A stretch of 16,528 bases of DNA, taken from positions 1-16,528 of the forward strand of contig JAGDCK010000061.1 in NCBI GenBank assembly GCA_017958585.1. The letters run 5' to 3'. The notes under the pieces are model-generated. The model did not search any database. It was given only the letters and a program-made list of their open reading frames with translations, and was not told the origin of the DNA. Position numbers and translations under genes: made by a program. The number at the start of each line of letters is the position of its first letter. Position 1 is the stretch's first letter. The DNA is from Lachnospiraceae bacterium (GTDB taxonomy: Bacteria > Bacillota > Clostridia > Lachnospirales > Lachnospiraceae). Below, one piece after another: positions 8,229 to 16,508 of this stretch.

Positions 8229-9467
8229 TTATTCATACCAAAGGTTTAAGTCCACACGTCCCTTAATGCCGTCAACGCTTCCCTTTGATGTATATTGCCA
8301 GCAGTCATAATATCCTCCGTAGAGAGGAACGCTTCTGTACTCTGCCAGCCAGATTTTATATTTTTCAAGTTTTGAAGTATCCAGATTGTTATTGAACCAA
8401 TTCCTGCTGGCATAGACTCCTGCGGTGTAGCCCGCATTCTCTATGGTGCGACAGAACGCTTCGCAGACCTTCGTTCTCATTTCTTTGTCCAGTCCGTCGG
8501 CTCTTCCGTTTCCACCTGCGCCCTCAGTGTCTATAAATATGGGATAATCGATTTTTTTATCCCCCAGGAGATTTAATACCGCACTGGCTTCCTCCACGGC
8601 CTCCACTTCATTTACCGCCTGGGTAAAGAAATAAATGCCTGTATCTACCTTTGATTGCTTTGCGCCGTCAATATTTGCCTTAAAATACGGATCCTCAACC
8701 AATGCACCGGTGACTGATCCTCTGTATCCGATCCTTATGATCGCGAAATTAACACCGTCGTTTTTTACCTTGTCCCAGTCGATATCTCCGTTCCACTTAG
8801 ATACATCGATACCAAACCTGGCACTTCCGGAAAGCTGATGTTTTTTTATCTCGCTTCCGTCCGTATCGGACAATGCATCTGCCACAAAACTGTCCTCTGC
8901 CTCAGCATCGATCTCTTCCTCTGTTTTTATCAAAAGAGAGATATCGTTTATGGCAAGATATTCCACCTTGTCCTTTACCTGTATCCTGGTGGATGTGGTG
9001 GGCACTCTGTAGCCGGATAGGGATTTTAGTGACACGTAATACTGACCGGGGGTGATATCCCCGATATAGATGACACCGTCCTTGTCCAGGTCCTTGTACT
9101 CCCCGAGGTCGTCTACTTTTATGAGAAAGCTTTCTCCCGTGACGATATTGCCCTCGTCGTCCACAACTCTGATCCTCAGATCCTTTTCCACAGAGGTTAT
9201 CATAAGGGACAGCCTCTTTACATTGGCAAGGGCCGCCTCAAGCACAGGATTTACCTCTTCATCAAAGAAGGAATCATCCTTCAGAAATGCCTTAGTGTCA
9301 ACTACTTTATCGTTGCTCGCAGTATCGTTTGTCACTGCCTCTGTGTTTTGAGTGGCGTTTCCTGACGGCTTGTCCGTGCTGTTGTTTATCATTAAAACCA
9401 GCAGTATCACCAGCGCCATCATGGAAACAGAGGCAAAAACTGTTGCTCTCAACAATTTAGAGTCCAT
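8229..9467 (-). CDS. Membrane-anchored GH25 lysozyme-like protein
   Basis: 412 residues. A short basic N-terminus and one hydrophobic segment (about 8-27) suggest an uncleaved signal anchor, with the rest outside. A Thr/Asn/Asp-rich linker (30-60) leads to a beta-rich domain at about 95-180 with a Cna-B/SpaA-like look (DLDKDGVIYIGDITPGQYYV at 126-145). The GH25 domain fills 218-412: FGIDVSKWNG with Asp221, and YPIFIDTEG with Asp313 and Glu315, which are the expected catalytic acids, so it is predicted active as an N-acetylmuramidase. The GH25 domain and the preceding domain are close paralogues of those in the 1008-residue protein of this locus. Start ATG 9467 overlaps the rmlA stop by 11 nt with GAGG upstream, so it is probably translationally coupled to rmlA. 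A role in opening or remodelling peptidoglycan for the polymer is inference. Confidence 0.92.
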   Translation of the reverse strand: MDSKLLRATVFASVSMMALVILLVLMINNSTDKPSGNATQNTEAVTNDTASNDKVVDTKAFLKDDSFFDEEVNPVLEAALANVKRLSLMITSVEKDLRIRVVDDEGNIVTGESFLIKVDDLGEYKDLDKDGVIYIGDITPGQYYVSLKSLSGYRVPTTSTRIQVKDKVEYLAINDISLLIKTEEEIDAEAEDSFVADALSDTDGSEIKKHQLSGSARFGIDVSKWNGDIDWDKVKNDGVNFAIIRIGYRGSVTGALVEDPYFKANIDGAKQSKVDTGIYFFTQAVNEVEAVEEASAVLNLLGDKKIDYPIFIDTEGAGGNGRADGLDKEMRTKVCEAFCRTIENAGYTAGVYASRNWFNNNLDTSKLEKYKIWLAEYRSVPLYGGYYDCWQYTSKGSVDGIKGRVDLNLWYE

Positions 9468-10326
9468 TTGCTACCTCTACAAGATATTTGCCGTAATTGG
9501 TCTTCATGAGAGGCTCTGCCAGCTTCAGCAGTTCCTCCTTTGTAATGAAACCACGCTTGTAAGCGATCTCTTCTATGCAGGAAACATAAAGCCCCTGTCT
9601 CTTCTGAACGGTGGACACGAAATTGGATGCCTCCAAAAGAGCATCGTGATTTCCGGTATCAAGCCATGCAAAACCTCTGCCCATGGTCTCAACCCTAAGT
9701 GTTCCACGCTTTAAGTACTCATTGTTTACCGATGTGATCTCAAGCTCACCTCTTGCGGAAGGCTTGATATTCTTTGCGATCTCAACAACATCGTTATCAT
9801 AAAAATATAATCCGGGAACCGCATAATTACTCTTGGGATTCTCCGGCTTTTCCTCGATGGAAAGAGCCTTTCCGTTTTCATCAAACTCTACAACACCGTA
9901 CTCTCTGGGATCTCTTACATAATATCCGAAAATAGTGGCGCCCTTTTCTCTTCCTGCAGCTTCTCTTAAAACCTTTGAGAAACTCTGTCCATAGAAAATA
10001 TTATCGCCAAGTACCAGCGCAACCCTGTCATTTCCAATGAACTCTTCCCCGATCAAAAATGCCTGGGCAAGTCCTCCCGGATATTCCTGAACCGCATATT
10101 GGATATCCATTCCGAGCTGTTTTCCGTCTCCCAAAAGTTCTTCAAATACGGGCAGGTCTCTTGGTGTGGAGATTATGAGCACCTCTCTGATGCCTGCAAG
10201 CATAAGTGTTGAGAGTGGATAATAGATCATTGGCTTGTCATAGACGGGCATGATCTGTTTGGAAATAGCTTTTGTCAGTGGGTAAAGTCGTGTGCCGCTT
10301 CCTCCGGCAAGTATAATACCTTTCAT
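9457..10326 (-). CDS. rmlA: Glucose-1-phosphate thymidylyltransferase
   Basis: 289 residues, the usual length for the short RmlA form. Makes dTDP-glucose from glucose-1-phosphate and dTTP, the first step to dTDP-L-rhamnose. The nucleotide-binding signature LAGGSGTRLYPLTKAISKQ is at 6-24, VLGDNIFYG with metal-binding Asp108 at 105-113, IEEKP at 157-161, RGELEITSVN at 192-201 and WLDTG with Asp223 at 221-225. Start ATG 10326 follows AAGGAAGG with an 8-nt spacer, 16 nt after the membrane-protein stop. Its last 11 nt overlap the GH25 gene. Cytoplasmic. Confidence 0.97.
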   Translation of the reverse strand: MKGIILAGGSGTRLYPLTKAISKQIMPVYDKPMIYYPLSTLMLAGIREVLIISTPRDLPVFEELLGDGKQLGMDIQYAVQEYPGGLAQAFLIGEEFIGNDRVALVLGDNIFYGQSFSKVLREAAGREKGATIFGYYVRDPREYGVVEFDENGKALSIEEKPENPKSNYAVPGLYFYDNDVVEIAKNIKPSARGELEITSVNNEYLKRGTLRVETMGRGFAWLDTGNHDALLEASNFVSTVQKRQGLYVSCIEEIAYKRGFITKEELLKLAEPLMKTNYGKYLVEVANGL

Positions 10327-10342
10327 TCTTTTTTCCTTCCTT

Positions 10343-12145
10343 TCACTGTCCGACCTTTTCTTTCTTTGAATCCACCAGCAGGCAGATCTGAAGAGGTAAG
10401 AGCACGATCAGACTGTAAACATAACGCAGCGCTGCCAAAGGTCCCAAAAAACAGGTGCCCAGATAAAGAGCAGGAATCAGCATCACTGCAAGTATTCCGT
10501 ATTTTTTTCTGATAATGGCAAAGCAGATAAGTAAAACCGCAAGCCAGATATATCCGTCACTTCTATATGCATAACCAAGCAATGGAGTATTTTCATATTC
10601 ACCGCTGTAGAACAAAGGAGAGTAAACTGCATTCACCGGTGGGCATAGACCTTTCTTTTCAATTTCATCACCCATTCCGATGAGAATATGGTAAAGCCTG
10701 ATATCCATCTCCGCATACATTCCACGACCCAGAGGGAACCAGTATCCCATAGTGTTGGTCACGATCTCTTCAATGTATTCTCCGGGAAACTGAAGACCTA
10801 TCTTGATCCATAGTTTTAGGAAATTCAACTTGTTTGTTCCAAGCAAAGCCTCATTTGCCTCCCCTTTCACTGAGTCGGCATTATACGGGTTATAGGTTTT
10901 CATAGCCTCTACACTGACATATGAAAGCAGTTCTTCGTAATACTCTTCCTTCATCTCTCCCGGCCTGTAAGCCACCACTCGAGCCATACACTGAAGCGGT
11001 ATGCTCATGGATTCACGGTTAGAATCACTCTTGGTAGCATTAACCTGATGAATCAGGGCATTGTTGATTCCGGAATACAAAAGTAGAGCCGCAAGAAGAA
11101 GCAACAACGCCTTCCCCTTCGCTTTCCAGGTCTTTTGAAAAATGGCAAGTATCACCATTCCGACAGCAATCGCATAAAGGCCGTTATTTCTGTAAAGCAT
11201 TGCCCCCGCTCCGGTAACTGTCATACCGATGATCTGAGGCACGCGGAATTTTTCTTTGTCATAAAAATATCTGATGACATAAATAAAAAATGCCATGAAA
11301 AAAGCTGCAAAAAGAATATCCTTGGTGGCTGTGATCGCCATAATAGGATGCATCGGAAACAATGCAAACCACACAACAGCACCTCTGTCGATCCATCTTG
11401 AAAAACCCTTCCGGTAAATGTAAGTCACCGCATAAGCACAGGAAGCACTTAAAACCAGCATCTGGATCAAAGTATATATCTGTGCGCCTGCCGAAGCATT
11501 CCCAATGGATCGTCCGAAATTATAAGCTGCTCCCATAAGGAGCGTGTGAGCCAGAGGATGGTGAGTGAAATGATATCCTTCAATGACATTCTGCAGCTGA
11601 TATGCTGAATCCACCACAAAATTTCCCGGCCAAAAAGCCAGAAAGACCGGGAACCAGAAGGCAAAGATAATTCCCCATGCCGTCAGAAAACGGCGGAGAC
11701 TCTTTTCCCTGATCTCTTCGCCTGCCATGATATCTCTGAATCGTTCTGCTATCAGAAATAGCTCTTCACAGAGAGTAACAGAAAAAAGAGACAGTCCCAA
11801 AATGACTCCGATCTGTGTGAGAATGGTGGATGCATCTGTAAATATATCATTTTTAAAGTGAGCATAGGTTCCCCAGACACAGCCGGTAGAAACAAACAGC
11901 CCCAAAGCCAAAGAAACCACATGCAAACGTCTGTCACTGCGCCCAGTCATTCTGTAGAGCATAACGCAAGTTGCCACATACATGACCCAGGCTGTGAGAT
12001 TCATCCCAAATGATGTAACTCCGTTATAAACCGCCGTTGCCCCGATCACTTTGGAAAGATGACCGGCAGCCGCAACGGAACCGTAAGACAAAATCAGGAT
12101 AAACAGGATAAGCACCGTTTTTTTATGCTCTTTATCCTTAAACAT
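10343..12145 (-). CDS. Polytopic membrane protein, DUF6020/GT-C-like, possible glycosyltransferase
   Basis: 600 residues with about a dozen hydrophobic segments, spread along the chain apart from a large soluble-looking stretch at about 365-530. Motifs that stand out are WPGNFVVDSAYQ at 172-183 (acidic Asp179 in the loop after a membrane segment), FTHHPLAHT at 193-201, TATKDILF at 272-279, YRNNGLY at 318-324 and ALRYVY at 572-577. An Asp in an early outer loop plus scattered polar motifs is the layout of GT-C glycosyltransferases, and the set resembles the DUF6020 family as I remember it; no search was done. Start ATG 12145 shares one base with the rmlB stop (TAATG), with GGGAG upstream, so translation is coupled. 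Placement between rmlB and rmlA suggests it transfers a sugar from a lipid carrier onto the polymer outside the membrane, or acts in polymerisation. Function is not established. Confidence 0.85.
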   Translation of the reverse strand: MFKDKEHKKTVLILFILILSYGSVAAAGHLSKVIGATAVYNGVTSFGMNLTAWVMYVATCVMLYRMTGRSDRRLHVVSLALGLFVSTGCVWGTYAHFKNDIFTDASTILTQIGVILGLSLFSVTLCEELFLIAERFRDIMAGEEIREKSLRRFLTAWGIIFAFWFPVFLAFWPGNFVVDSAYQLQNVIEGYHFTHHPLAHTLLMGAAYNFGRSIGNASAGAQIYTLIQMLVLSASCAYAVTYIYRKGFSRWIDRGAVVWFALFPMHPIMAITATKDILFAAFFMAFFIYVIRYFYDKEKFRVPQIIGMTVTGAGAMLYRNNGLYAIAVGMVILAIFQKTWKAKGKALLLLLAALLLYSGINNALIHQVNATKSDSNRESMSIPLQCMARVVAYRPGEMKEEYYEELLSYVSVEAMKTYNPYNADSVKGEANEALLGTNKLNFLKLWIKIGLQFPGEYIEEIVTNTMGYWFPLGRGMYAEMDIRLYHILIGMGDEIEKKGLCPPVNAVYSPLFYSGEYENTPLLGYAYRSDGYIWLAVLLICFAIIRKKYGILAVMLIPALYLGTCFLGPLAALRYVYSLIVLLPLQICLLVDSKKEKVGQ

Positions 12146-13233
12146 TAATGGTTTCTCCCATACATATCATCATAATATTTCTGGTAATCACCGCTTGTGA
12201 CATTCTTCGTCCAGTCCTCGTGCTCAAAGAACCATGCGATGGTCTTTTTGATGCCGTCCTTGAACATGGTCTCGGGATACCAGCCGATCTCAGCCTTGAT
12301 CTTGTCGGGAGCGATGGCGTATCTTCTGTCATGACCCTTACGGTCTTCCACATAAGTAATGAGATCCTTTGTCACAAGCGCCTTGCGGGGATCTGAATCC
12401 GGCAGCATCTCCTGAAGTGTCTCAATGATGATGTTGATGATCTCAATGTTCTGTTTTTCATTGTGACCACCTACATTATATGTCTCAAAAAGTCTGCCCT
12501 GTTCCTGTACCATATCGATGGCCTTTGCGTGATCCTCAACAAAAAGCCAGTCTCTTACATTCTTTCCGTCTCCGTATACGGGAAGCTTCTTTCCCTGAAG
12601 AGCATTGTTGATGATAAGAGGGATCAGCTTCTCGGGGAACTGGTAAGGTCCGTAGTTGTTCGAGCAGTTGGTAATATTTGCAGGGAAATGGTATGTATCC
12701 ATATATGCCTTTACCAGCATGTCGGAGCTGGCCTTACTTGCTGAGTAAGGACTGTGGGGATCGTAAGGTGTGGTCTCATAAAAGAAAGCCTTGTCGTCAT
12801 CGGGAAGCGAACCATACACTTCGTCCGTTGACACATGTAAAAACTTCTTACCCTCCTTAAATGATCCGTCAGGAAGTTCCCATGCAGCCTTTGCACAGTT
12901 GAGCATTACTGCAGTTCCGAGTACGTTTGTCTGTACAAAAACCTCGGGATTTCTGATACTTCTGTCAACGTGGCTCTCTGCTGCAAAATGAACGACTCTG
13001 TCGATATCATTTTCAGCAAAGATCTTTGCTATTGCATCTTTGTCACAAATATTTGCTCTCACAAATGTGTAATTATCTCTATTCTCAATGTCCTTCAGAT
13101 TCTCAAGATTTCCTGCGTATGTAAGAGCATCAACGTTGATGATCCTGATCTCATCACCATATTTTCTGAACATATAGTGAATGTAGTTTGAACCGATAAA
13201 TCCTGCTCCTCCGGTTACCAAATAGGTTCTCAT
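12145..13233 (-). CDS. rmlB: dTDP-glucose 4,6-dehydratase
   Basis: 362 residues, extended short-chain dehydrogenase fold. Removes water from dTDP-glucose to give dTDP-4-keto-6-deoxyglucose, the second step of the rhamnose pathway, using bound NAD. NAD motif GGAGFIG at 8-14, HFAAESHVDRS at 82-92, catalytic TDE at 136-138 within VSTDEVYG, and the YxxxK pair Tyr163/Lys167 in YSASK. NCSNNYGPYQFPEKLIP at 189-205 is a family hallmark. ATG 13233 has a strong AAGGAGGAG with an 8-nt spacer. It is the first gene after the 137-nt gap and overlaps the next gene by one base. Confidence 0.97.
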   Translation of the reverse strand: MRTYLVTGGAGFIGSNYIHYMFRKYGDEIRIINVDALTYAGNLENLKDIENRDNYTFVRANICDKDAIAKIFAENDIDRVVHFAAESHVDRSIRNPEVFVQTNVLGTAVMLNCAKAAWELPDGSFKEGKKFLHVSTDEVYGSLPDDDKAFFYETTPYDPHSPYSASKASSDMLVKAYMDTYHFPANITNCSNNYGPYQFPEKLIPLIINNALQGKKLPVYGDGKNVRDWLFVEDHAKAIDMVQEQGRLFETYNVGGHNEKQNIEIINIIIETLQEMLPDSDPRKALVTKDLITYVEDRKGHDRRYAIAPDKIKAEIGWYPETMFKDGIKKTIAWFFEHEDWTKNVTSGDYQKYYDDMYGRNH

Positions 13234-13370
13234 GCTTTTTTCTCCTCCTTAAAATGCATTTCAAATATGCATCAGTACTTACTTTTTACTCATTTTTGCA
13301 AATGATCTTTACTTATAATACTTTTGAAAACTAAAGTAATCTTTGTCGATTTTTTAAGAAAAACGAAAGA
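13234..13370. other. 137-nt intergenic gap upstream of rmlB
   Basis: Largest gap inside the gene run; AT-rich. On the transcribed strand it holds weak inverted repeats (AATCTTT and AAAGATT about 20 nt apart just after the GH25 stop) without a GC-rich stem and T-run typical of a terminator. Two ATGCAT copies (13254-13259 and 13267-13272), one inside the perfect palindrome AAATGCATTT (13252-13261), lie just before the rmlB ribosome binding site. TATTAT-like hexamers occur but none has a convincing -35 partner, so I do not call a promoter. Confidence 0.5.
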
Positions 13371-16300
13371 TTAATATCCTAAATAACTCCAGTCCAGATC
13401 CACATCTCCGCTGATTCCGCTGACCTTACCCTTTGAAGAGTACTGCCAGAGGTCATACCTGCCTGTGTAGGTAGGCGCTGAAGCATACTGGGCAAGCCAG
13501 ATCTTGTAAGCTGAAAGCTGACTTGCATTCATCTTTTCATTTAACCATGTCTTGTTTGCGTAAACACCCGGTGTATAACCCGCTCTCTTTATGGTCTCGC
13601 AGAAAGTCTTTATAACTGCGGTTCTGGTTTCCTTGCTGATCTTGTCACCACGACCGTTACTTCCCTCAACGTCGAGGAACACAGGGTAAGAGATCTTGTA
13701 TCCTTTGATCTGATCCAATACAAATGATGCCTCTTCAACCGCCTCGACTTCATCTATCGCCTGGGTGAAGAAGTATACACCAACCTTGAGTCCCGCTGCC
13801 GATGCACCCTTAATGTTTGATGCAAACTTGGGATCAACGATAAGCGAACCCGCAGATGAACCTCTGTATCCGCATCTGATGATGACGTAGGATATACCGG
13901 AGTTTTTAACTGCCTTCCAGTCGATACTTCCGTTCCACTTGGATACGTCTATGCCCATGGCTCCGTTTCCGAGAACCAGGCTGCCGTCGCTGGCAAATGT
14001 GTATTTCGCGCCCTGGATAACCTGCTCTCCGGTAACCTTCTTTCCGTTTTTGTCAAAGAAGTAAACATTTCCCTTTATGGTCTGCCATCCGGTATACTTG
14101 ATCTCACCCTTCAGATAAAAGGCTGATGCTGTATAATAATCCGCATATGTTGCCTCTCTGTAGGCTCCGTTTTCAAGTACGAATACCTGCACACCATCCT
14201 TTGTGAGAAGTTTTGTGGTCTTGTCGTTTTTAGGATTGTCCTTTACGGTAACCTTGCAAACTTCGCTTACTTCCTCACCGCCCTCTTCCTTGTAGGAAAC
14301 GGTGATGTCTATGGGATTAGCACTTGCCTTAAGTGCTGTTACGATCACTTTGTTTGTACCGCTTACGGAAACAGTGGCAACGCTCTCGTCGCTTGACTTT
14401 GCCTTTACGGCTGTATTGGCAACTGTCGCATTTGTAATGGTTGCGGTAAGGATCAGCTTATCCGCATCCTCTGCGCCCACAAATGCTGTGGCAGTCTTTT
14501 TGTCAAGAGCGATGGCATACTTGTCCACAACATTGATATTCAATGTCTTTGCGGGAGCTGTTATCTGTGTTCCCTCTTTGTAGTTTGCGGATACAGTCAC
14601 TGACTGGGCCGCAGTGGTGAGTTTTAATCCCTTGATGGTGATCTCACCCTTTGTATGATCTATGGTAGCGCTGAAGAACTCATTGCCGGCAGGAGTAAGG
14701 CTGTAAGTAAGTGCTTCTCCCTCGGTGGCTCCCGTAGGTGTTACCTTTACCTTCACGGTTCCGTCCTTTGCCACATTAACAGTGGCGGGACTTATATCAA
14801 TTGTAAATGTACTGTGTCCCGCAGTCACTGTAACGGTACACTCTGCACTCTTTCCTTCGCATGAAGCCGTGATCTTTGCACTTCCTGCCTTCAAAGCTGT
14901 TACGGCACCGCTTGAACTTACTGTTACAACATCCGTCTTGTCACTTGTCCAGGTAACAGTCTTTCCTGTAAGTTCCGTTCCTGCCGCATTCTTTAAAACA
15001 GCTGTTAAGGTTTCGCTTCCTCCAACCTCAAGACTTGATGATGATTTTGAAAGGGTGATGGTATCAACTGCAGTATCCTGTGCCGGATCTCCACCGGTCT
15101 CTCCGGATCCGCTTCCGCCTTCATTTCCGCCCTGCTCACCGTTACCATTGCCGCCCTGGTTTTCATTATCGCCATCCGACACTGAATCTAATGTGATCCT
15201 GAAGAACTTCTTTGCCAGAGCTACTTTCATGGGATCCACCAGATCGGTTTTTAATACCTGCACATAATTGTCCGCTGTCTGAGTACTTGCAACCCACTCA
15301 ACAGTGTCTGTGAGTTTTGACTCCACAACAGTATCGTTTGCGGCGGTATCTTCCTTTGCCACATCGATCTCAGCCTCGGTCTTTACCTCATCGGATACAT
15401 CGATCTTTTCATATGCGATCTCGCTCTTTACATCAATGGTCTTTGTGTCCAAAGGAAGCGTAAATCTCTCGTATTTTTCACCGTCAAGCTCATTTAATGT
15501 AACCTTGCACTTTCCGGTCTTTATTCCCTTTTTGTAGATGATTCCGTCCATATCATCATCTTTCCAGGTTTCCTTTGTGCCGTCTGAAAACTCAACCGTT
15601 ACCTCAAAAGGAACGTTCGAAACGAGTTTTCCCGAAGACTTGTTATTAAATTTGATCTTCAGATCCTTCAAAACAGATGTGAGGTTCATTACAACCACAA
15701 CATTTGCATTGAAGTCTTCCTCGTCATATCCCTCGGTCTCATCGTCGACCTCATCCACCACGAATTTTGCGGCAACGGCTTCATCCACGGCAATAAGTCC
15801 CTTTTCGCCTATGGTGGTAATGCCCGCAAGCTGTGTTCCTATCGAAGTATAATCCTTGGTATCCTTGGTGTTCTTTGTCCCGTGGATAAGAAGTGCTCCT
15901 GCCAGCACAAGAAGTGCGATGACGAGCACGCCTCCAAGGGCCACAACTCTGTCCGTGGTGGTCATGTTCATGAGAAATTCACCGATCTTTGCAAAGAATC
16001 CTTCAGCCGGTTCATCCTCATAATCATCATATTCGGAGAGGAAATTTTCATCGTCACTGCTCATATATTCCACATCAGCAGCTTCGTCAAAGGCTTCGTC
16101 CTCGTAAACCTCATCCTCATAATATTCATCACCGGGTGCATCCTCTTCGTAATACTCGCCTTCCTCGTCGGCATAGTACTCCTCGCCTTCCCCGCCTTCT
16201 GCGTAGTAGGCTTCCTCTGCACCATCCTCATAGTTTTCAGCATATTCGCCGTCCTCATACTCTTCGGCCTCATATGCCCCATCCTCAGGATTTTCCTCAT

Positions 16301-16397
16301 AATACTCATCTTCATATTCAAGGGATTCATAGGAATCTTCGTAAAATTCATCCTCGTCGTAATTCATTTCGGATTTACTTCGTCCAAATAACTTCAT
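13371..16397 (-). CDS. Large membrane-anchored surface protein with Ig-like domains and GH25 muramidase
   Basis: 1008 residues; ATG 16397 follows AAGGATGG with a 6-nt spacer. Residues 9-136 contain no Lys or Arg, are mostly Glu/Asp, and carry 22 Tyr, often in EYYE form. A single membrane segment at about 151-171 puts this head in the cytoplasm. Outside: a domain at about 240-350 paralogous to one in the smaller GH25 protein, a Gly/Asn/Glu linker (408-438), a Big2-like Ig domain (445-525), two further Ig-like domains (about 529-625 and 627-719), and a cell-wall-binding-like repeat (about 766-809, GNVYFFDKNGKKVTG). The GH25 domain is 814-1008 with Asp817 and the FLDVEG acids Asp909 and Glu911, so it is predicted to be active on the N-acetylmuramic acid side of peptidoglycan glycan chains. 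It is the first gene after the promoter. It may anchor or clear wall at the polysaccharide assembly site; the role of the acidic head is unknown. Confidence 0.93.
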   Translation of the reverse strand: MKLFGRSKSEMNYDEDEFYEDSYESLEYEDEYYEENPEDGAYEAEEYEDGEYAENYEDGAEEAYYAEGGEGEEYYADEEGEYYEEDAPGDEYYEDEVYEDEAFDEAADVEYMSSDDENFLSEYDDYEDEPAEGFFAKIGEFLMNMTTTDRVVALGGVLVIALLVLAGALLIHGTKNTKDTKDYTSIGTQLAGITTIGEKGLIAVDEAVAAKFVVDEVDDETEGYDEEDFNANVVVVMNLTSVLKDLKIKFNNKSSGKLVSNVPFEVTVEFSDGTKETWKDDDMDGIIYKKGIKTGKCKVTLNELDGEKYERFTLPLDTKTIDVKSEIAYEKIDVSDEVKTEAEIDVAKEDTAANDTVVESKLTDTVEWVASTQTADNYVQVLKTDLVDPMKVALAKKFFRITLDSVSDGDNENQGGNGNGEQGGNEGGSGSGETGGDPAQDTAVDTITLSKSSSSLEVGGSETLTAVLKNAAGTELTGKTVTWTSDKTDVVTVSSSGAVTALKAGSAKITASCEGKSAECTVTVTAGHSTFTIDISPATVNVAKDGTVKVKVTPTGATEGEALTYSLTPAGNEFFSATIDHTKGEITIKGLKLTTAAQSVTVSANYKEGTQITAPAKTLNINVVDKYAIALDKKTATAFVGAEDADKLILTATITNATVANTAVKAKSSDESVATVSVSGTNKVIVTALKASANPIDITVSYKEEGGEEVSEVCKVTVKDNPKNDKTTKLLTKDGVQVFVLENGAYREATYADYYTASAFYLKGEIKYTGWQTIKGNVYFFDKNGKKVTGEQVIQGAKYTFASDGSLVLGNGAMGIDVSKWNGSIDWKAVKNSGISYVIIRCGYRGSSAGSLIVDPKFASNIKGASAAGLKVGVYFFTQAIDEVEAVEEASFVLDQIKGYKISYPVFLDVEGSNGRGDKISKETRTAVIKTFCETIKRAGYTPGVYANKTWLNEKMNASQLSAYKIWLAQYASAPTYTGRYDLWQYSSKGKVSGISGDVDLDWSYLGY

Positions 16398-16436
16398 AAA
16401 TTACCATCCTTATAATTTCGTCTTTTTACGCAATAG

Positions 16437-16458
16437 TATATTGTTTTTACACAATATA
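16437..16458. promoter_or_regulatory. Perfect palindrome in the leader, candidate operator
   Basis: Eight-base arms TATATTGT and ACAATATA flank a 6-nt spacer, placed just downstream of the predicted transcription start and upstream of the ribosome binding site. Its right half overlaps one copy of a 12-nt near-repeat (plus strand TTTTTACGCAAT at 16423-16434 and TTTTTACACAAT at 16444-16455), spaced 21 nt or about two helical turns. Geometry suits a dimeric repressor or a weak RNA hairpin; the binding protein is unknown. Confidence 0.45.
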
Positions 16459-16479
16459 GCAAATTGCCCACTCCGTAAC

Positions 16480-16508
16480 ATTATAACATCCTATACATAT
16501 TTATTCAA
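16480..16508 (-). promoter_or_regulatory. Sigma-A-type promoter for the locus
   Basis: On the minus strand, -35 TTGAAT (16503-16508) and a perfect -10 TATAAT (16480-16485) are separated by 17 nt. The start site is expected near 16473, giving a leader of about 75 nt before the ATG at 16397. It is the only convincing promoter in the window and probably drives at least the large GH25 gene, perhaps the whole run. Confidence 0.75.

Noticed and set aside
13264..13345. Separate promoter for rmlB
   Set aside because: TATTAT and TATAAG hexamers exist, but no acceptable -35 at 16-18 nt was found for any of them.
13300..13373. Terminator after the large GH25 gene
   Set aside because: Only a weak AT-rich inverted repeat with a loop of about 20 nt and no clear stem plus T-run; readthrough into rmlB is as likely.
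14725..15267. Plus-strand open frame of 180 codons
   Set aside because: It lies wholly inside the Ig-like region of the large GH25 gene, antisense, with low-complexity Ser/Pro/Val content and no family signal.
15882..16391. Plus-strand open frame of 169 codons opposite the acidic head
   Set aside because: It is the mirror of a Glu/Asp/Tyr-rich repeat, which leaves few stops on the other strand. It has no ribosome binding site logic and gives an Ile/Phe/Leu-rich translation that reads as an artefact.
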